Below, piece by piece: positions 8,763-16,714 of a DNA stretch of 64,000 bases. Position 1 is the stretch's first letter. Each line of letters opens with the position of its first letter. Source of the stretch: Phreatobacter stygius (GTDB lineage Bacteria > Pseudomonadota > Alphaproteobacteria > Rhizobiales > Phreatobacteraceae); NCBI RefSeq assembly GCF_005144885.1, contig NZ_CP039690.1, positions 3,361,001 to 3,425,000 of the forward strand. Reading direction: 5' to 3'. The translations under genes were made by a program, and so were the position numbers. Below the pieces are notes generated by a model. That model did not search any database and was not told where the DNA came from. It was given only the letters and a program-made list of their open reading frames with translations.

Positions 8763-10028
8763 TCAGCCTCTCACGGGTTGGCCAAATCGGAAGGCGCCGA
8801 AATAGAGGTCGCCGCCGAAGATCGGCGGGCGGTAGACCTCGGTATCGACGAGGATGGTGTCGCGCGCCGACTTGGCGGTGCGGATGGCGTCGAGTACGCG
8901 CGCGAGCTTGGTCTGGTCGGATCGGACGAGATAACCCTGGACATAACGGCCGAAGGTCCAGCGGTGCCGGCGGCCGAGCACCGCCACCGCCAGTTCCGCG
9001 GTGCGCGGCGCGATGCCGAGCCGGGCCTTGCCCATGAAGGCGATGGCGCCGGTCCTGGCGATGCTGCGGCGCGGGTCGTGCAGCCTGATGCTGTCATAGA
9101 TGGTCAGCGCCGCCCGGCTCGGCACCAGATAGCGGCCGGTCGGGATCACGCCCGAGAACAGGCTCTTGCCGCCGCGGCCGAGCTCGTGGACCGTCTCCGG
9201 CACGATCGAGACCGGGCTCAGGCCCTCGGTCGCCGAGGTCAGCCGGTCGTAACCGTCGAGCGAGGCGGCGGCAAAGGACACCGAGACGATGCGGCTCGCC
9301 TGCACCGGCTTGGTGAAATAGCGGGCGTAACGATGCCCGGCGCCGAGGAAATAGCCGCCGCGGCCGCGGCCGGGGATCAGGTAGCGTTCGGCGCCATGGA
9401 CCGGCTGGCCGGTGTCGGTCGCCACCGTCTCGATCTGCAGGGGCGTCACCGTGCCCTGGTCGTGCAGGCTGGCCCGCCGGCCGAACAGGAGCGGCGCCCG
9501 GCTCGGCAAGGGAAAGGCCGGGATGCGGTTGCCGGCATCCGACAGGAACGAGCGGATGCTTCCCATGAGCGGGCCGCAGATCAGCCGGCGCCCGGCCCGC
9601 TCGCGGTCGGAGCGGGTGCGGATGCGGATCTCCGGCAGGCGCTTCATGAACTCGAGCCGCTCGGCGAGCGTCAGGCCGGCGGAAACATAAAACTTGGCCG
9701 GCGGCACCACGGCGCGCACCAGTTCGCCGCCGGCGAGCTGGACATAGCGGCGGATGCCCTCGAGCGTGCCCTTTTGCCGGTGCAGCGCCAGCGACTGGGC
9801 GCAGACCCAGCGCTTGCGGTCGAGCGGCCAGTCCTCGTACCAGATATCGACCGACAGCGCCCAGGCGAGATAGGGCAGCAGCCGTTCCGGGCAGGTCCAG
9901 GGGTTCCACAGGGTGTCGATCGGGAAGGCGAGATCGAAGGCACGGCCCTTCAGGCTCGCCAGCGCGCGCTCGGGCGTGGTCGCATTGCGCGGCAGGAGAT
10001 GGTCGGCGAAGGCGAACCCGTCAGCCAT
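8763..10028 (-). CDS. Tail protein I (P2 gpI-like) with long C-terminal extension
   Basis: The first 150 residues carry the gpI signature: LLPRNATTPERALA, then LWNPWTCPERLLPYLAWALS and DIWYEDWP, followed by the RKGTLEGI-type helix (HRQKGTLEGIRRYV). P2 gpI sits in the baseplate wedge and contacts the fibre. P2 gpI is about 176 residues, whereas this one has 421; the extra 270 residues have repeated GR.....GRY and AGHRYARYF-like elements and no family I can name. The ATG lies 8 bases inside the gpJ gene, the same overlap style seen in P2-type tails. Confidence 0.85.
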   Translation of the reverse strand: MADGFAFADHLLPRNATTPERALASLKGRAFDLAFPIDTLWNPWTCPERLLPYLAWALSVDIWYEDWPLDRKRWVCAQSLALHRQKGTLEGIRRYVQLAGGELVRAVVPPAKFYVSAGLTLAERLEFMKRLPEIRIRTRSDRERAGRRLICGPLMGSIRSFLSDAGNRIPAFPLPSRAPLLFGRRASLHDQGTVTPLQIETVATDTGQPVHGAERYLIPGRGRGGYFLGAGHRYARYFTKPVQASRIVSVSFAAASLDGYDRLTSATEGLSPVSIVPETVHELGRGGKSLFSGVIPTGRYLVPSRAALTIYDSIRLHDPRRSIARTGAIAFMGKARLGIAPRTAELAVAVLGRRHRWTFGRYVQGYLVRSDQTKLARVLDAIRTAKSARDTILVDTEVYRPPIFGGDLYFGAFRFGQPVRG

Positions 10029-10938
10029 CCCGGCGCTCCGTGCGGATGTCGATCGAGACGGCGCGGGCCACGCCGTCGAAGCCGGGGTCGAAATGCTGGA
10101 GCGGTTCTTCCAGCAGGCAGCGGGTGACGCCGGGCACCCGCATGGCGGCGATCAGCGCATCGGTGCCGACGATCTCGCCGACATGGGCGCTCGCGTGATC
10201 GGCGACCGCCCGGCAGCGTTCCACCGCGATCTGGCGCAGCATGGCCGGATCGGCGCCGGCGCCGTGCTGCAGCACGCCCTTGATGCGATAGGCCATGGGC
10301 CGGGCGATGCCGACCGAGACGACATCGGTCAGGGGCTTGTGTTTCCTGACCTCGTCGAGAATGGCGAGCGACACCGCGGCCGGGTCGAGATCGTCGGGCG
10401 GCAGGGCGATCAGGGTCAGCCGCCGGTCCAGGTCGTCGGAGACGCCGAGGCCGGCATCCATCAGCCGGGGCACGGCGGTCAGCGCCCAATAACGATAGCC
10501 GCCTTCGGTGCCGGTGCCGGCATAGGCTTCGGGCGCCAGGCGGATGCGGTCGCGGAAGCGGTCGTCGCTTTCCATGACCGGCGCCACCGGCGGCACGGCA
10601 TCGGCGTCGCCGGCCGTGACGACCAGCCGCCGGACGCCGAGATCGGCATAATAGGTCGCGGCGATCTGGTCGAGATCGGCGCCGCTGGAGGTTGCCAGCA
10701 GCACCGCCTCGCAGCGCTTGTTGTCGCGGGCGAGCTTGTTCGCCAGCGCATAGGCCCAGACATGGCAGGCCTTGACGAAGGGATCCTGGTCGAACACCCC
10801 GGTCCACTCCGGCAGGCGCCGCTTCAGGTCGGCGATCCAGTCGAGCACCAGGCGGTCGGGATCGATCGGATCGATGATCGTCGGCGGCGCGAGCAGCGTC
10901 AGGTCGATCGGGGTTGCGCGTGGTGAGACCGGGATCAT
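10021..10938 (-). CDS. Baseplate assembly protein J (P2 gpJ-like)
   Basis: The 305-residue protein matches P2 gpJ/Mu gp47-type baseplate wedge proteins: acidic N-terminus, LLATSSGADLDQIAATYY (the L..A.G..LD.lA...gv.R motif), the ESDDRFRDRIRLAPEAYAGT segment and the G..YWAL helix. It forms the inner baseplate ring with gpW. ATG and the preceding gpW stop form ATGA, fixing the start at 10938. Length is normal for the family. Confidence 0.9.
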   Translation of the reverse strand: MIPVSPRATPIDLTLLAPPTIIDPIDPDRLVLDWIADLKRRLPEWTGVFDQDPFVKACHVWAYALANKLARDNKRCEAVLLATSSGADLDQIAATYYADLGVRRLVVTAGDADAVPPVAPVMESDDRFRDRIRLAPEAYAGTGTEGGYRYWALTAVPRLMDAGLGVSDDLDRRLTLIALPPDDLDPAAVSLAILDEVRKHKPLTDVVSVGIARPMAYRIKGVLQHGAGADPAMLRQIAVERCRAVADHASAHVGEIVGTDALIAAMRVPGVTRCLLEEPLQHFDPGFDGVARAVSIDIRTERRDG

Positions 10939-11297
10939 CGGGCGATCTCCCGCTCGGCGCCGACATCGTCGACCAGGTCTTCGAGCCTGACCGTCAGCCT
11001 GGTGACGCCGTCCTGGCCGATGGTCCGAGGCGTGATGCCGCGAAAGCGCAAGGGCGCCGCGCCGGTCTCGCGGTGGCGGATCTGGTCGAGCGCGCGGGCC
11101 ATGGCGACGCTGACCCGCGCCAGGGTCTCGCCATTGGCGGGTCGGTCGACCAGCGCCATGTGCCCGGCGCCGAGCTCACGCTGCAGCACGCGCGTGCCGG
11201 ATGGCGTGGTCAGCGCGTCGGCGACCAGGGTGCCGGCGACATAGGTCCAGCCGCTCACCAGCGCGAAGCTCTCGCGGTCGATGCCCGTGATCGTCAC
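10935..11297 (-). CDS. Baseplate wedge protein W (gp25-like)
   Basis: The 120-residue protein fits the GPW/gp25 family in size and position between V and J. Its middle has RVLQRELGAGHMALVDRPAN, close to the family's R.l.P.yG..l..lid.p, and it ends in a strand-rich LTVRLEDLVDD. The start is GTG at 11297 preceded by AAGGGG at a suitable distance; no ATG gives a better length. The protein nucleates the baseplate inner disk with gpJ. Confidence 0.82.
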   Translation of the reverse strand: MTITGIDRESFALVSGWTYVAGTLVADALTTPSGTRVLQRELGAGHMALVDRPANGETLARVSVAMARALDQIRHRETGAAPLRFRGITPRTIGQDGVTRLTVRLEDLVDDVGAEREIAR

Positions 11298-11367
11298 CTG
11301 ATGTCCCCTTCCGGTTTGCAGTCGTTCGCTGCGGTCTTTGGCTTCGGTTCGGTCAAGACGGCCCGCG

Positions 11368-11913
11368 TCAGAGATCGGGGTTCGGATCGGCGCCGACCAC
11401 CACCTCGGAGGAGGCGACGATCCGGCCGCCCGACACCGCGATGAAGGCCGAGCCGACACGCAGCTTGGCAACCCCGTTGCCGGCCGAGAACGAGGCGGCG
11501 TTGGCGCCCTCGCCGACGCGGCCATGGAGCCGGTCCTCGCGCCAGGTCATGCGGGTCTTGCCGGTCTGAATGACGCCTTCGTCGGCGCGATCCGACGGGC
11601 TTTCCTTCTGATCCGAATAGGTGCCGGGCTCGACGACGCTGGCTTCCGAAATCTCGCCGTCGACCGAGACGACGGTGACCTTCTCGCCGGCTTTCGGCAG
11701 GAAATGGGTCTGGAACCGGCCGTTCATCTCACGCGTGCGGATCCACGGCGTCATCAGCTCCTGGCCGGGCGTGCCGACATCCACCTTGATCCGGCGCTTG
11801 GCCGCATCGACCTGTTTGACCGTGCCCTCGACGCGGTTGTTGGCGCGCCGGCGGTCCTCGTCCTGCTGGCGAAACACGATCTCGCCGATGATGTCTTCCA
11901 GCGAGGTGCTCAT
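11368..11913 (-). CDS. Baseplate assembly protein V (spike)
   Basis: At 181 residues it matches P2 gpV-type central spike proteins. Visible features are the OB-fold part with GTVKQVDAAKRRIKVDVGT (G.V..vd...R.rV..G), WIRTREMNG, FLPKAGEKVTVVSVDGE (the G..V.v..p.GE pattern) and a C-terminal beta-helix portion with SAFIAVSGGRIVASS. In the virion it forms the membrane-piercing tip. ATG and the previous stop form ATGA. Confidence 0.88.
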   Translation of the reverse strand: MSTSLEDIIGEIVFRQQDEDRRRANNRVEGTVKQVDAAKRRIKVDVGTPGQELMTPWIRTREMNGRFQTHFLPKAGEKVTVVSVDGEISEASVVEPGTYSDQKESPSDRADEGVIQTGKTRMTWREDRLHGRVGEGANAASFSAGNGVAKLRVGSAFIAVSGGRIVASSEVVVGADPNPDL

Positions 11914-12497
11914 GACGGGGCTCCCAGTTCGGCGATGACCTCGGCCGGCATGACCGCGACGACGGTCTCGCCGCGCTCCCATTCGGCGCTGACCAGCGCC
12001 GCGCCGATCTCGGCATCGAAGCTGTCGGCTTGCGGGGTGCCGATGATCAGCTGATGGACCCAGGACACGGTGTGGCAGACGATGCCGTCGGGCTGCAGCT
12101 CGATCGGCGTGTCGAAATCGACCGCCAGCGCGCGCGTCTCGGTGACCCGGTCGATGCCCGGCAGCCAGGAGACCAGCTGGGCGGCGAGGCCGACCGCCGC
12201 ATCGGCGGTGGCGCGGCCGGCCGCGGCCAGCGTCGGGAAGCTCAAGGACGCCCCGCCGCGGGCGACGAAACAGGCGGAAAAGGTGATGGCCAGCGCGCCG
12301 TCGCCGGCCTCGACCGGCTCGACCGTGGCCTTGCCGCGGGACCCGAGAATGACCCGCAGCGCCGGATCGGCCATGGCGAGCGCGCGGATGTCGGCGATGC
12401 CGGGCGTGCCGGGAATTTCGGTGATCGGCGTCGCCGCCGGCACATGGGTGCCGGCAAAGGTGGTGATGCGGTCGACCAGCGGTCCGAACAGGCTCAT
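11910..12497 (-). CDS. Phage protein before the baseplate spike gene (195 aa), unknown
   Basis: Position immediately before V corresponds to the tail-completion genes R and S of P2, but I cannot see their motifs. The protein starts MSLFGPLVDRITTFAGTH, has a strand-rich middle (GDGALAITFSACFVARGGAS) and ends AEWERGETVVAVMPAEVIAE. A tail terminator/completion role is the natural guess from order only. Start and stop both use ATGA overlaps with neighbours, so it is surely coding. Confidence 0.68.
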   Translation of the reverse strand: MSLFGPLVDRITTFAGTHVPAATPITEIPGTPGIADIRALAMADPALRVILGSRGKATVEPVEAGDGALAITFSACFVARGGASLSFPTLAAAGRATADAAVGLAAQLVSWLPGIDRVTETRALAVDFDTPIELQPDGIVCHTVSWVHQLIIGTPQADSFDAEIGAALVSAEWERGETVVAVMPAEVIAELGAPS

Positions 12498-12667
12498 GCC
12501 GGCCTCCGCGGGCTTGCGCCGAGGCCGACGACCGCCACCCGAACCGCGCGGGCGATGACAGGGATCGCGCCGGCGGCAGCAAGGGCCACGCTGGCAGGAG
12601 CCGCCGAGGCGCGGAGAGGTCTCGCGCGGGCCGGCTCGGCAACAGGGGTGTGGGTGGCGGTCGTCAT
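12494..12667 (-). CDS. Small hydrophobic phage protein (57 aa)
   Basis: Residues 20-48 (ASAAPASVALAAAGAIPVIA and onward) form one weakly hydrophobic helix with Arg residues on the flanks; the rest is Ala/Arg/Pro rich. The stop overlaps the next start as ATGA, and AAGG precedes the ATG. It is the first gene after dyad site B. A small membrane protein such as a holin-like factor is possible, but sequence gives no family. Confidence 0.45.
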   Translation of the reverse strand: MTTATHTPVAEPARARPLRASAAPASVALAAAGAIPVIARAVRVAVVGLGASPRRPA

Positions 12668-13032
12668 GAATGGACCTTGGCCCACCCGCGTCCGCGCAAT
12701 GAGGGCCGCATTTGCGGCCCGGGGCGCCGGTTCGGCAAACGAACCGGCGCGCAGGGAGCCTAACGCGGCGGGCGCCGGGCGTCCAATGGCGCGCCCGAGG
12801 GCCGGGACGCGTCGCCGGCGGTGTCCGGGGGGTTTGGACATGTGGGATGGGCAGCGGAGGGGGAGGGGGCGCCGGGGGCACTCCGGCGGGGGAAGTGACT
12901 TGGCAGCGCGGGCGCGGCGCATTCCGCGCCGCCCCTGTGCAAAACCCGACCTCTTGCGAGCCTCGAAGGACGGCCGACCTCTGTGCTGCGCATGAGACGC
13001 GAGCTTTGCGTCCGCCTCGCCGCCACCCGCCC
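12668..13032. other. Spacer between lysis and baseplate blocks
   Basis: This 365-base spacer contains dyad site B at 12703-12720. No convincing gene was seen: the longest reading on the minus strand (12760-13026) lacks a start signal, overlap or recognisable motif. The remainder is G-run rich and has no recognised terminator with a U tract. Confidence 0.5.
12703..12720 (-). promoter_or_regulatory. Late-gene dyad, site B (upstream of baseplate block)
   Basis: GGGCCGCAAATGCGGCCC, a perfect 8-base inverted repeat around a 2-base centre (minus strand), 35 nt before the first gene of the baseplate block. It is followed by CATTGCGCG, and site A by CATGCGCG. Most likely an activator-binding site; a simple terminator hairpin is the alternative, but no U-run follows. 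Confidence 0.55.
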
Positions 13033-13386
13033 CTACCGGCTGCGGTCCTCGATCAGATAGTCCTGCATGCGGCTGGCCATGGCCGCGACCGGCTTCAGCC
13101 GTTCGTCCATGGTCTCGAGCCGGCCTTCCAGCCGGGCGATCGCCATTTTCATGCGATGCGCGGTGTCCTTGTCGGGCAGGTGTTCCAGCTCGCCTTCGGC
13201 GCGGGTCAGGCGGTCGTCGAGCTGGTCGATCTTCAGCGCCAGCGCGCCGTGCCGGCCGGCCGCCTCGGTGCGGTTTTTCTCGACATCGTCCTTGGCCGCC
13301 CGCGACCGGCTGGCCACCACCGTATAGGTCAGCGCCACGGTGGTGACGATGATCGATAGCCAGCTCGGGATCGAACCCGGGTCCAT
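13033..13386 (-). CDS. DUF2730-type phage protein (membrane anchor plus coiled coil)
   Basis: The 117-residue protein has a single N-terminal membrane helix (WLSIIVTTVALTYTVVAS, residues 9-26) followed by a long charged coiled coil with LALKIDQLDDRLTRAEGELE. This architecture matches DUF2730 proteins of Mu-like phages, encoded near the lysis and packaging genes. Function is unknown; a spanin-like role has been suggested by architecture only. Its ATG shares one base with the endolysin stop (TGATG), so the two are coupled. Confidence 0.75.
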   Translation of the reverse strand: MDPGSIPSWLSIIVTTVALTYTVVASRSRAAKDDVEKNRTEAAGRHGALALKIDQLDDRLTRAEGELEHLPDKDTAHRMKMAIARLEGRLETMDERLKPVAAMASRMQDYLIEDRSR

Positions 13387-13850
13387 CACGACGGCCCGCC
13401 GGCCGGCATGTCCGCCGGCGCGGCCGGGGCTCGGCGCTGCAGCCGCGCCGCCGTCGGGTCCGGATAGGCGACGCGGTCGAGCTCGAAATGCCGGCCGTCG
13501 AAAAGCCCCTTGATATGGCCGCCCCAGCGGATCCTGACGCCTTCGGCCGCTGCCGCCGCGGCAAAGCTGCGGGCGATCGCCTGATAGGACGCGGCGCGAT
13601 GATGTGGCTTGCCGCCATCGGTCGCCACGACATCGACGGCGAAACCGCCGAGGTGGCGCGACTGAAGCGTCCTGGACTTGCCGTCGCGGACCAGCTGGCG
13701 CTGGCGGGCGAGACTGCGGCGGCCCTCGGTGACCTCGAACGGCGTGCCGGCCTCGGCGGCTTGCGCGGCGGCGCGCAACACGACGCGCCGGAGATCGGCA
13801 TGGACGCCGTCGAGCTGGGCCAGCGACGGAGGGGTGAGGAATCGACTCAT
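13386..13850 (-). CDS. Endolysin, M15 peptidase (VanY/Ply type)
   Basis: The 154-residue protein has the zinc peptidase motif SRHLGGFAVDVV (SxHxxGxAxD) at about residues 64-75 and the second histidine in HFEL. GRRSLARQRQLVRDGKS is the usual loop before it. Such enzymes cut the stem peptide of peptidoglycan for host lysis. MSRFLTPPSLAQLDGVHADL is a typical N-terminus, so ATG 13850 was chosen; an ATG three codons earlier (13859) is possible. No signal peptide is seen, so it would need a holin or spanin. It is the first gene after dyad site C. Confidence 0.9.
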   Translation of the reverse strand: MSRFLTPPSLAQLDGVHADLRRVVLRAAAQAAEAGTPFEVTEGRRSLARQRQLVRDGKSRTLQSRHLGGFAVDVVATDGGKPHHRAASYQAIARSFAAAAAAEGVRIRWGGHIKGLFDGRHFELDRVAYPDPTAARLQRRAPAAPADMPAGGPS

Positions 13851-13927
13851 GACGGACATCCAAGGCACCGGCCGCACCGCGACGGCGCGCTGGCGCTGAG
13901 AGTGGTTGATGGGGCGGGCAATAGGAG

Positions 13928-13945
13928 GGGCGGCAAACGCCTCCC
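13928..13945 (-). promoter_or_regulatory. Late-gene dyad, site C (upstream of lysis block)
   Basis: GGGAGGCGTTTGCCGCCC on the minus strand, 77 nt before the endolysin start and just after the Mor/C-like gene. It shares the spacing and the 12 invariant bases with sites A and B, then TATTGC follows. Position matches the lysis promoter of Mu, which the C protein activates. Confidence 0.5.
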
Positions 13946-13958
13946 CAATCGCGGCGAC

Positions 13959-14372
13959 CTAGTCGAACAGATCGTCCTGGCCGCGGCGGCCGCGCGCCTT
14001 GGCGAGCTTCGGTCCGCCGCGCGCCTTTTGCTGGTTGCGCTGCACCGTGGTGCGGTCGATGCCCAGCGCATGGGCGATTTCGGTCTGGCTGGCGCCGGCA
14101 GCACTCATCCGGATGATCGCCTCGCGCCGCCGCCGGGCCTCGCCCGCCAGCGCCGGCGGGATCAGCACGGTCTCGCCGCCGAACAGCGACACCAGCTTGC
14201 GCGCCGCCTCCAGCCCGAGCAGCTGCGTCAGCGGATGCTGCTGGCCGAGCCGTTTCGGCACATAGAACCGCCGCCCGGCATAAGCGACGCCGAGGCTCAG
14301 CGCCGCCTTGGTGCCGGCGGCCTCGGCGATCTCCATCAGCCGGGGCGGCAGATAGGTCCGGCGCTCGGTCAT
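13959..14372 (-). CDS. Mor/C-type transcription activator
   Basis: At 137 residues it matches the Mor family that switches Mu from early to middle or late transcription. The family hallmark QxxxIP with a following Arg-rich helix appears as GGETVLIPPALAGEARRRRE, then a helix-turn-helix IRMSAAGASQTEIAHALGID and RTTVQR. The N-terminal part is the dimerisation region. It is the last early gene, coupled to gemA by ATGA and followed at once by dyad site C. Mu has two such proteins, Mor and C; only one is seen here, so it may do both jobs. Confidence 0.85.
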   Translation of the reverse strand: MTERRTYLPPRLMEIAEAAGTKAALSLGVAYAGRRFYVPKRLGQQHPLTQLLGLEAARKLVSLFGGETVLIPPALAGEARRRREAIIRMSAAGASQTEIAHALGIDRTTVQRNQQKARGGPKLAKARGRRGQDDLFD

Positions 14373-14866
14373 GATCCGGGCTTCCCGCCAGCCAGCTTGC
14401 TGGCCATCCTGCCCGCCACCTTGGCCAGGTGGCGGGCCCGCATGGCCTTCAGCGCCTCGGTCACGCCGGTGGCTCCGGCGACATCCAGCCATTCGGGCTC
14501 GTCGACACCGGCCATACGCTTGACGAAGGCGCCGAGGGCAGAACGGCTGCCATCGTCGAGCGCGCCGAGCCGGCCGAGATCGGTCCACAGCGCGAAGACC
14601 TTGCGGACATGGCGCTTGGCCGACGCGGTCGGGCCCGCCATCCCGCCGCCAACCTTGGACCTCCAGCCGAGCCGCTCGAATCGGGCGACCACCCGCGCGA
14701 GTTCGGCCCTGTCACAATCCGCCGCGCTGTGCTTCGCCGTCTCGGCGGCGAGCAAGGCGCGATAGCTGGCCTCGTCCAGGCCGAGGTCGCGGCGCGCGAT
14801 ATGGATCTTGGCGAGCAGCGCGCGCCTCGCCGGGCGATCGTCGTCGATAGGCTCAGACGCGTTCAT
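14369..14866 (-). CDS. gemA: GemA-like protein (gp16, DUF1018)
   Basis: The 165-residue protein carries the DUF1018 signature LLAKIHIARRDLGLDEASYR near the N-terminus and a C-terminal helical part with KMRARHLAKVAGRM-like basic residues. Mu GemA affects host gene expression and DNA topology, and is encoded just before mor, as here. Start and stop both use ATGA overlaps. Confidence 0.85.
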   Translation of the reverse strand: MNASEPIDDDRPARRALLAKIHIARRDLGLDEASYRALLAAETAKHSAADCDRAELARVVARFERLGWRSKVGGGMAGPTASAKRHVRKVFALWTDLGRLGALDDGSRSALGAFVKRMAGVDEPEWLDVAGATGVTEALKAMRARHLAKVAGRMASKLAGGKPGS

Positions 14867-15084
14867 CGAACCTCGCCCCAGAAGGCCGGATGACCTGATA
14901 TGGCCAGGCACAGCACGGCGATGCCGAGCGCCATCAGGAAGGCGCCGAACGTGCCTTTCGGGGCGGCCTCGGCCGGGGCCAGGCGGCCGGCCGCCGAGGC
15001 GGCGAGCCACCAGCCGAGCGCGAGCGCCATGGCGACGGCACCGCCGGTCGAACTCAGGAGGATGGCCAGCGGCAGCGGGCTCAT
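14863..15084 (-). CDS. Small phage membrane protein (73 aa)
   Basis: Two hydrophobic helices (LPLAILLSSTGGAVAMALAL and FLMALGIAVLCLAISG) joined by an Ala/Pro-rich loop; no family recognised. ATGA overlaps link it to genes on both sides, which fixes ATG 15084. It sits in the early operon, so it may act on the host or in superinfection control rather than in lysis. Confidence 0.65.
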   Translation of the reverse strand: MSPLPLAILLSSTGGAVAMALALGWWLAASAAGRLAPAEAAPKGTFGAFLMALGIAVLCLAISGHPAFWGEVR

Positions 15085-15458
15085 GGCTCTTCTCCCCCGG
15101 CCGGATGGCGTTCGCAAGGCACCGCCATCAGCGGAATGATCGTCGCCGGCGCCTGGTCGACGGTGGTCCGGGCTGGGCCGGGCGCCCTGTCGCGCCCGAG
15201 GAAATTCGGGAGGTCGATGATCACGGCGCTCGCAGCCGGGTCGTGCGCTTCCGACGCCGTTTCGGCGCGATCGGCCGGTTCGGCGCAGAGCGCCATCAGC
15301 CGGCGCTCGCTGTCCTCCAGCCGGCGGGCCTCGGCGGCGAGATCCCTCAAGCCCTCGGCGAGCCGGCCGGCAAGCCCGGCCGAGAGCGGCAGCCGGGCCC
15401 GGCTGGTCCGCTGGAACAGTTCGGCCAGGTCGGCGAGCAGGCCGGACACTGTGGTCAT
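15081..15458 (-). CDS. Early-operon protein, unknown (125 aa)
   Basis: The N-terminal 70 residues are probably a helical bundle or coiled coil (LAEGLRDLAAEARRLEDSER). The C-terminal part is Pro/Ala rich without structure signals. No family recognised. It is coupled by ATGA at both ends to the small membrane protein and the winged-helix-like gene. Confidence 0.6.
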   Translation of the reverse strand: MTTVSGLLADLAELFQRTSRARLPLSAGLAGRLAEGLRDLAAEARRLEDSERRLMALCAEPADRAETASEAHDPAASAVIIDLPNFLGRDRAPGPARTTVDQAPATIIPLMAVPCERHPAGGEEP

Positions 15459-15847
15459 GGCGCGGTTTCCTCCGGGTCTTGCAGGCAGGCGACCACCGGC
15501 GTGGTTGCCAGGGTGGTCACCGGCATTTGGCGGTTGGCGTCGAACAGCCGGTCGCCGCGCGGCTCCGGCGCGCGCGGCCCGCTATTGGCGGCCGGGTTCA
15601 GCCGCCAGTGGCAGCTGCGGCCGGCGGCGAGCCGGAACACATAGCCGGCACGCGCCAGCCGGCGCAGAAAGGCGCCGGCCGCGGCGGGCGAGACCACCAC
15701 CGTGTCGGTGCTGGCGGTCAGGCTCAGCTCGCGCGTGTCCACCGCGCCTTTCAGGCCGCGCAGCGCGGTCCAGATCTGTTGCCGGCTTTCGGCCGCCGGC
15801 TTCGGCCTTTTGACCGTCATCGTCGTGGCTCCGGCCCGGCGGGTCAT
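15455..15847 (-). CDS. Early-operon protein with winged-helix-like core (130 aa)
   Basis: Residues 20-80 (IWTALRGLKGAVDTRELSLT, then GAFLRRLARAGYVFRLAAGR) look like a winged helix found after MuB in several Mu-like phages. The C-terminus is unstructured. ATG 15847 makes ATGA with the MuB-type stop, like all its neighbours; an internal ATG at 15820 is the alternative. Probably DNA-binding, target unknown. Confidence 0.6.
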   Translation of the reverse strand: MTRRAGATTMTVKRPKPAAESRQQIWTALRGLKGAVDTRELSLTASTDTVVVSPAAAGAFLRRLARAGYVFRLAAGRSCHWRLNPAANSGPRAPEPRGDRLFDANRQMPVTTLATTPVVACLQDPEETAP

Positions 15848-16653
15848 CGGCGCTGCCTGACCGGCGCGGCGCCGGTGAAGAAACCGCCGCCATAGGCGGC
15901 CCGGTCGACCGCCGTCGCGCCCTTCACCGCGGCCCATTCGGCGACCCGGTTGAGATTGACCACGATGCGCCGCGCGCGGCCCTCGGCGATCTCCCGGATA
16001 TGGTCGATGAGGTCGTCGGCGAGCGTCACGCGGGCGGCGAAAAGCCCCGCCAGCTTGCGCGCGTCGTCGAGGTCGCAGGGTTCGGCCATGGCCCAGTCGA
16101 GCACCCGGCTATGGGTGCGCTCGGATCTCATGAGCTTTTGCGGCAGGGCCTCCTCGCCGATCAGCACGACCGGCACCTGCGCCCCCTCGTGGATCTCGCG
16201 GATGAGTTCGATCATGCCCTTGTCGACCAGCCGGTCGGCCTCGTCGATGAAGACGGGGGCATGACCGGGCGCCGCCAGCCGGATGATCAACTGCTCGGCC
16301 ATGTCGGCGACGGTGCCGCGCGGCTCGCTCACGCCGTCCTCGCGCAGCAGCGCGCGCAACAGGCTTTTCCGGGTCCAGCTGTCGCCGATCTCGACGCGCA
16401 GCGCGCCGCGGATCTTGTTCTGGGCATAGATCGCCGCCCAGGTCTTGCCGAAGCCGGAATGGCCATAGAAGGCGCCGAGCCCCGGCAGATTGGCCGGCCG
16501 GGCGATCAGCCCGTTGACCAGGCCCATCATCGCCACGACGTTCTTCAGCGGCGCGAAGCTCGGCGGCGCGGCGGCCGGCGGGGTCGATCGGGGTGTCGAT
16601 CCGGTGGTCGACAGGGTTGTCGATAGGGTTGTCGACAGGGTTTTGGAGCTCAT
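15844..16653 (-). CDS. MuB-type AAA+ target-selection ATPase
   Basis: The 269-residue protein has Walker A GHSGFGKT (64-71) and Walker B PVFIDEAD (133-140), matching the transposition ATPases that pair with Mu transposase. MuB coats target DNA, prevents self-integration and stimulates the transposase. The first 35 residues are a low-complexity Ser/Thr tail made by a 12-bp DNA tandem repeat (16583-16642), not the helix-turn-helix domain present in Mu's own MuB; here the winged-helix function may be in the neighbouring gene. It starts 61 bases after the transposase stop. Confidence 0.87.
   Translation of the reverse strand: MSSKTLSTTLSTTLSTTGSTPRSTPPAAAPPSFAPLKNVVAMMGLVNGLIARPANLPGLGAFYGHSGFGKTWAAIYAQNKIRGALRVEIGDSWTRKSLLRALLREDGVSEPRGTVADMAEQLIIRLAAPGHAPVFIDEADRLVDKGMIELIREIHEGAQVPVVLIGEEALPQKLMRSERTHSRVLDWAMAEPCDLDDARKLAGLFAARVTLADDLIDHIREIAEGRARRIVVNLNRVAEWAAVKGATAVDRAAYGGGFFTGAAPVRQRR
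16583..16642. repeat. Five 12-bp tandem units (GTCGACAGGGTT type)
   Basis: Units start at 16583, 16595, 16607, 16619 and 16631; the last three are GTCGACAGGGTT or differ by one base, the first two are degenerate. They encode the Thr-Leu-Ser-Thr repeats at the N-terminus of the MuB-type protein and each contains GTCGA. Copy number may vary between isolates. Confidence 0.85.
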
Positions 16654-16714
16654 CGCTTGTCCCTCTTGCGTGATGCTTGGGCCCCGCTGCCGGGGCGGTC
16701 TGGTCCAGCCGCGT

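Noticed and set aside
6326-9037. Long plus-strand reading frame opposite the baseplate and appendage genes
   Set aside because: It is the shadow of well-supported minus-strand tail genes in GC-rich DNA; its translation is Arg/Gly/Ala-rich with no family motif.
12760-13026. Possible 88-residue gene between lysis and baseplate blocks
   Set aside because: No overlap, start signal or recognisable motif, unlike every other gene of the operon; Pro/Arg/Ser-rich composition looks random.
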